Below, piece after piece: positions 6,736-10,586 of a stretch of DNA of 10,586 bases. This DNA is from JBBSNV01 sp964458605 (GTDB lineage: Bacteria; Pseudomonadota; Alphaproteobacteria; Reyranellales; JAQSWP01), in contig CAYWLS010000048.1 in NCBI GenBank assembly GCA_964458605.1, forward strand, positions 1 to 10,586, read 5' to 3'. Numbering within the stretch: the stretch's first letter is position 1; each line of letters opens with the position of its first letter. The translations under genes and the position numbers were made by a program. The notes beneath the pieces were generated by a model, which worked only from the letters and a program-made list of their open reading frames with translations, did not search any database and had not been told where the DNA came from.

Positions 6736-7740
6736 ATGCAACAGAGCTATCGCCTGATCGGCTCCAACCCGTCGCCCTATTCGGTGAAGATGCGCGCCCT
6801 GATGCGCTATCGCCGTCTGCCGTTCTTCTGGGAATGGCGCAGCCCGAAGAACATGGAGGAGACCAAGGACGTCCGGCCGCAGGTCATTCCCATCCTGCAA
6901 TATCCCGACGGCAGCTTCCGGAACGATTCCACCTTCGTGGCGCTCGACCTGGAGCAGCGCCACAGCGAACGCAGCGTGCTGCCCGAGGATGCGGGTCTGC
7001 GCTTCCTGACCCTGCTGATCGAGGACATGGCCGACGAGTGGGGCACCAAATGCATGTTCCACTATCGCTGGTTCTATGCCGCCGACCAGGATTTCTGCAG
7101 CAAGTGGATCGCCGGCGAGACCGGCATGGGCCTGCCCTACGACAAGGTGCTGGAACGCGCCGAGATGTTCGCCGAGCGGCAAATCGGCCGCATGGCGCTG
7201 GTCGGCTGCACGCCGGAGAATCGGCCGGTGATCGAGGAGAGCTATCTGCGCGTGCTGCGGCTGATGGAGGAGGGGCTCAAGGAAACGCCGTTCATCTTCG
7301 GCGCGCGGCCGACCCTGGCCGATTTCGGCTGGTTCGGGCAACTGTTCCAGCTCTACATGGATCCCACGCCCTCGACGCAGATGCGGCTGACCGGCCCCAA
7401 AGTCTATATGTGGGTGCCGCGGCTGGACGATTGCTCCGGCGTCGATGCCGCCGCGCCGCTGGTCAGCGCCGACGCGCTGTCGCCCATGGTGATGGGCTTC
7501 CTGCGCCTGGCCGGCGAACTCTACCTGCCGTTCCTGGCGGCCAATGCCGGGGCGCTGCAATCGGGCGCCGAGGAAGTGTCGCTGGAAATCTGGGGTCAGC
7601 GCTATCGCCAGGCGGCGTTCCGCTACCAGGGCAAATGCTACGACTGGCTGAAGAGCGAATTCGCCAGGCTCGACGGCACGGCGCGCGCCGCCATCGAGCC
7701 GGCGCTGCAGCAGACCGGGTGCCTTGCCTATCTGCGTTGA
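6736..7740 (+). CDS. Glutathione S-transferase family protein with long C-terminal region
   Basis: A 334-residue protein, longer than the 200-240 residues of ordinary GSTs. The N-terminal thioredoxin-like domain (about 5-80) shows IGSNPSPYSVKMRALM at 8-23, a cis-proline-type QVIPIL with Pro52, and DS at 64-65 where glutathione-binding GSTs often have ES. The all-helical domain follows, with FIFGARPTLADFGWFGQL matching the conserved folding motif whose Asp caps a helix. There is no Cys in the active-site loop; Ser10, Ser13 or Tyr15 could act, or the protein may bind without catalysis. The last 100 residues or so lie beyond the usual fold. The start ATG has AAGGAGG (6725-6731), strong but only four bases away. 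It follows the Nudix gene by 62 bases and precedes the transporter by 33. Family assignment is solid; substrate is unknown. Confidence 0.85.
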   Translation: MQQSYRLIGSNPSPYSVKMRALMRYRRLPFFWEWRSPKNMEETKDVRPQVIPILQYPDGSFRNDSTFVALDLEQRHSERSVLPEDAGLRFLTLLIEDMADEWGTKCMFHYRWFYAADQDFCSKWIAGETGMGLPYDKVLERAEMFAERQIGRMALVGCTPENRPVIEESYLRVLRLMEEGLKETPFIFGARPTLADFGWFGQLFQLYMDPTPSTQMRLTGPKVYMWVPRLDDCSGVDAAAPLVSADALSPMVMGFLRLAGELYLPFLAANAGALQSGAEEVSLEIWGQRYRQAAFRYQGKCYDWLKSEFARLDGTARAAIEPALQQTGCLAYLR

Positions 7741-7773
7741 ACGATCGTCGGCATTTGTGTTGAGTAGCAGCGT

Positions 7774-8733
7774 ATGGTCAATGTCCTGGGCATCATTCTG
7801 CCGTCAGCCCTTGTGGTCCTGATCGGCTGGGGCGCGATGCGCCTGCGCATGCTCAGCGCCGAAGGTGCGCGCGGCCTGAGCGCCTACACCTTCAACGTGG
7901 CCTTCTCCGCCCTGCTGTTCCGCATCATGCGCGACGTGCGTCCGCAGGATCTCGACGTGCACGTCCTGCTGGCCTATTTCGGCGCCGCCTTGCTGGTGTG
8001 GGCCCTTGCCATGGCGACGGGCCGATGGGTATTCGGGCTGGGCGGGCCGGAACGCACGATGATGGGCATGGCCAGCGCCGTCAGCAACAACGGCGTGCTT
8101 GGCATTCCCCTGGTGCTGAGCACGTGGGGCGAGCCAGGGCTGGTGCCGCTGCTGATGATTATGGCCGTGCATTCGGCGATCCTGATGTCGCTGTGCTCGG
8201 TGCTGATGGAATGGCATCGCGGCGGCGATGACGGCGAGGGCGGCGGCATCGGCATGGCGCGGCGGCTGGGCCGGATGATGCTGGCGGTGCTGAGCCATCC
8301 GGTGGTGGTGGCCATCCTGGCCGGGCTGCTCTGGGGCGTGATATCGCGCGCGCTTGGGCTGGACTTCCCCAGGGTCGTCGAGGTCGCGCTGAAATGGCTG
8401 GGCGATTCGGCGGTGCCCTGCGGGCTGTTCGTGCTGGGCGTTTCGCTGGCCGGCATCCGGCTGGCCGGCGACCTGCCGCAGATCCTGGCGACCACGGCGA
8501 TCAAGCTCGGACTGCAGCCGCTCTGCGTATGGCTGCTGGGCAGATACGTGTTCGGCCTGCAGCCGCTGGCTGCAGCGGTGATCACCTTGACCGCCGCCAT
8601 GCCCACCGCCGTCAATGTCTACATCATGGCCGACCGCTACGGCGTGTTCCAGCAGCGCTCGACATCGATCGTGCTGGTCTCGACCGTTTGCGGCGTCGTC
8701 ACCCTGGCGGGGTGGCTCTCCTTCCTGACGTGA
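7774..8733 (+). CDS. AEC-family (auxin efflux carrier type) membrane transporter
   Basis: A 319-residue, strongly hydrophobic inner-membrane protein of the usual length for bacterial AEC/MatC-type carriers, with roughly ten predicted membrane spans in two halves. The first half carries AVSNNGVLGIPLVLSTWG, the SNxGxxGxPL motif of this family. A hydrophilic loop rich in Gly and Asp (around 150-162) separates the halves, and the second half repeats the pattern with AVPCGLFVLGVSLAG and TAAMPTAVNVYIMADRYG. Relatives move small organic acids such as malate or malonate, or act as general efflux carriers; the substrate cannot be read from sequence. The ATG at 7774 is the first possible start in the frame and has only a weak GAG upstream, so expression may depend on the GST gene 33 bases before it. 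It is the last gene of the plus-strand run and converges on a minus-strand gene. Confidence 0.87.
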   Translation: MVNVLGIILPSALVVLIGWGAMRLRMLSAEGARGLSAYTFNVAFSALLFRIMRDVRPQDLDVHVLLAYFGAALLVWALAMATGRWVFGLGGPERTMMGMASAVSNNGVLGIPLVLSTWGEPGLVPLLMIMAVHSAILMSLCSVLMEWHRGGDDGEGGGIGMARRLGRMMLAVLSHPVVVAILAGLLWGVISRALGLDFPRVVEVALKWLGDSAVPCGLFVLGVSLAGIRLAGDLPQILATTAIKLGLQPLCVWLLGRYVFGLQPLAAAVITLTAAMPTAVNVYIMADRYGVFQQRSTSIVLVSTVCGVVTLAGWLSFLT

Positions 8734-8739
8734 AAGGCT

Positions 8740-8772
8740 GGCCGGCGCCGGAGGTGGGGTCCGACGCCGGCC
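8740..8772. terminator. Long GC-rich hairpin between convergent genes
   Basis: GGCCGGCG (8740-8747) pairs perfectly with CGCCGGCC (8765-8772). Inside, after a C/A mismatch, CGGA (8749-8752) pairs with TCCG (8760-8763), leaving a seven-base loop. The hairpin starts seven bases after the transporter stop. It lacks a U-tract on either strand, so it is not a canonical intrinsic terminator, but its place between convergent stops suits a bidirectional 3'-end element. Confidence 0.45.
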
Positions 8773-8779
8773 GCGTGAT

Positions 8780-8809
8780 CCCCGCGGACTGGAATCTGGC
8801 GTCGCGGGG
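8780..8809. terminator. Second inverted repeat between convergent genes
   Basis: CCCCGCG (8780-8786) pairs with CGCGGGG (8803-8809) around a 16-base loop. It is 15 bases past the stop of the minus-strand repeat protein gene and seven bases from the neighbouring hairpin. No U-run follows on the minus strand. It may act together with the adjacent hairpin as a 3'-end structure for the minus-strand transcript. Confidence 0.33.
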
Positions 8810-8824
8810 CACGCTTGGGGTGCG

Positions 8825-9550
8825 CTACTGGAAGTCGACGTCGCGGTCGATGCTGTGGCTGTTGCCGCCCGGTCCGGTGAAGGTCACGTGCTGGTCGTAA
8901 CCGTCGGCGGTGCGGGCGAGGGTGCTGTCGCGATCGACGCTCCGGCCGTTGCCGTTGGTCCAGGTCTGGTCGCGGGTCGTGCTGCCGCCGCCATGGGTCA
9001 CGCTGGCGTTGTAGGTGCCGCTCTTGCCGGTGCCGGTGCTCCAGCTGCCGCTGGTGGCGTGGCCATCGTCGGTCTTGGTGACGACGTCATGGGCGGTCGC
9101 CGTTTTGCCGTTGAATCGGGTGCGGCTGGTGTCGCCCTGCCATTGGCCCGGGGCGATGCGCGAGGCGGTGGTCGAGGAGCCGGCGCTCTTGCCGTTGGGC
9201 AGCGTGGTGTGGCTATTGCGGCTGGCGGTGCCGGCCTGGCGGTTCCATGTCGAAGCCACGCCATGGCTGCCGCTGCCGCCGTTGCGGTTGGTCCATTGCG
9301 TCTGGCGATCGCGCAAGCCGGGCTGGCGGGTGGTCTGGTGATGGAACGTGCCGGATCGGCCGCGACTGGTGTCGTAGGTGCCATCGCGCTGCCAGTCTGC
9401 GGCATGGGCCGACCAGGAGAACAGGGCGAAGGCACAGACGCCGGCGCCGGCGGCGATCGCCAGCCGGGCGACCAGCCGAAGACGGGGCGAGGGCAAGCCG
9501 CAGAGCGAGGGAGAAACGGTGCGACGCAGGCGCGGAAGGGTTTGCAACAT
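8825..9550 (-). CDS. Exported low-complexity repeat protein of unknown function
   Basis: A 241-residue protein I do not recognise. Residues 1-50 form a long signal peptide: an arginine-rich start of about 28 residues, a hydrophobic stretch (about 29-45), then SAHA before ADW, an ideal signal peptidase I site. The mature part is about 190 residues with no Cys, rich in Thr, Ser, Gly, Asn, Arg and Asp. Degenerate repeats recur every 25-30 residues around a core of aromatic or Thr plus NG(K/R), at WTNRNG (86-91), TLPNGK (116-121), RFNGKT (145-150), WSTGTGK (170-176), WTNGNGR (197-203) and FTGPGGN (224-230). This suggests a beta-hairpin repeat, perhaps an envelope or secreted filament-like protein. 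The start is firm: AAGAGGAG (complement of 9557-9564) lies six bases before the ATG. The plus-strand frame across it lacks these signs. Confidence 0.75.
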   Translation of the reverse strand: MLQTLPRLRRTVSPSLCGLPSPRLRLVARLAIAAGAGVCAFALFSWSAHAADWQRDGTYDTSRGRSGTFHHQTTRQPGLRDRQTQWTNRNGGSGSHGVASTWNRQAGTASRNSHTTLPNGKSAGSSTTASRIAPGQWQGDTSRTRFNGKTATAHDVVTKTDDGHATSGSWSTGTGKSGTYNASVTHGGGSTTRDQTWTNGNGRSVDRDSTLARTADGYDQHVTFTGPGGNSHSIDRDVDFQ

Positions 9551-9659
9551 GCAAGGCTCCTCTTGTGCAAAGGCCCCACCGGCCGTTATGTCTTCCTACG
9601 GCCGCTTCTTACCGTGCATCCCCGCGCTCCGACAAAATTCCCCGCCCTCCCGCTGCCCG

Positions 9660-9700
9660 AAAAAGGCGCAAAACAAAGGGCCGGCGTTGCCGCCGGCCCT
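9660..9700 (-). terminator. Intrinsic terminator of groEL
   Basis: On the minus strand a perfect 10-bp stem, AGGGCCGGCG paired with CGCCGGCCCT (9677-9686 with 9691-9700), closes the loop GCAA, a GNRA tetraloop. The RNA continues UUGUUUUGCGCCUUUUU. The stem begins about 32 bases past the groEL stop. A small 5-bp hairpin, CTGTC-tgac-GACAG (9707-9720), lies between the stop and the main stem. This is a classic Rho-independent terminator and insulates the repeat-protein gene downstream. Confidence 0.88.
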
Positions 9701-9732
9701 CGCGTTCTGTCTGACGACAGGATGACCTGGAG

Positions 9733-10586
<854 letters not shown>

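Overview
The window is dense, GC-rich bacterial DNA with tightly packed genes. GroEL with a GGM-type tail ending in DMDF, an outer-membrane barrel protein of the lipid A deacylase type, and CurA, Nudix and GST-family housekeeping genes all point to a Gram-negative bacterium. An alphaproteobacterium is most likely, but that is an inference from protein style; genus and order cannot be fixed from here. No tRNA, rRNA, CRISPR array, insertion sequence or phage gene was seen.

Left part (1-1580): two minus-strand genes, a PagL-like outer-membrane protein and a hotdog-fold acyl-CoA thioesterase. A 122-base divergent control region follows. It carries one plausible promoter in each direction and a perfect 7-bp inverted repeat between them. 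The thioesterase promoter sits so close to its ATG that the mRNA may be leaderless.

Centre (1580-4713): two paralogous plus-strand genes overlap by ATGA. Each encodes an N-terminal stack of TPR repeats (6 and 8) and a C-terminal GT-B, heptosyltransferase-like domain. They probably form one translationally coupled unit acting on a glycan or protein acceptor that is not identifiable here.

Centre-right (4813-8733): a plus-strand run of a CurA-like NADPH reductase, a NUDT19-like Nudix hydrolase, a long GST-family protein and an AEC-family membrane transporter. Gaps are 16, 62 and 33 bases, so co-transcription is likely. Reduction of reactive carbonyls, (acyl-)CoA hydrolysis, a GST-type protein and an exporter-type carrier suggest a loose detoxification theme, which is inference.

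Right part (8734-10586): the transporter converges on a minus-strand gene for a small exported protein rich in Thr, Ser, Gly and Asn, built from degenerate repeats and not recognised. Two GC-rich hairpins lie between the convergent stops. Last is the C-terminal half of groEL on the minus strand, cut by the window edge, with a textbook intrinsic terminator (10-bp stem, GCAA tetraloop, U-rich tail).

Overall this is mostly ordinary chromosomal sequence. The items most worth a second look are the divergent control region with its possible leaderless transcript, the unrecognised repeat protein, and the TPR-glycosyltransferase pair with a divergent signature residue.
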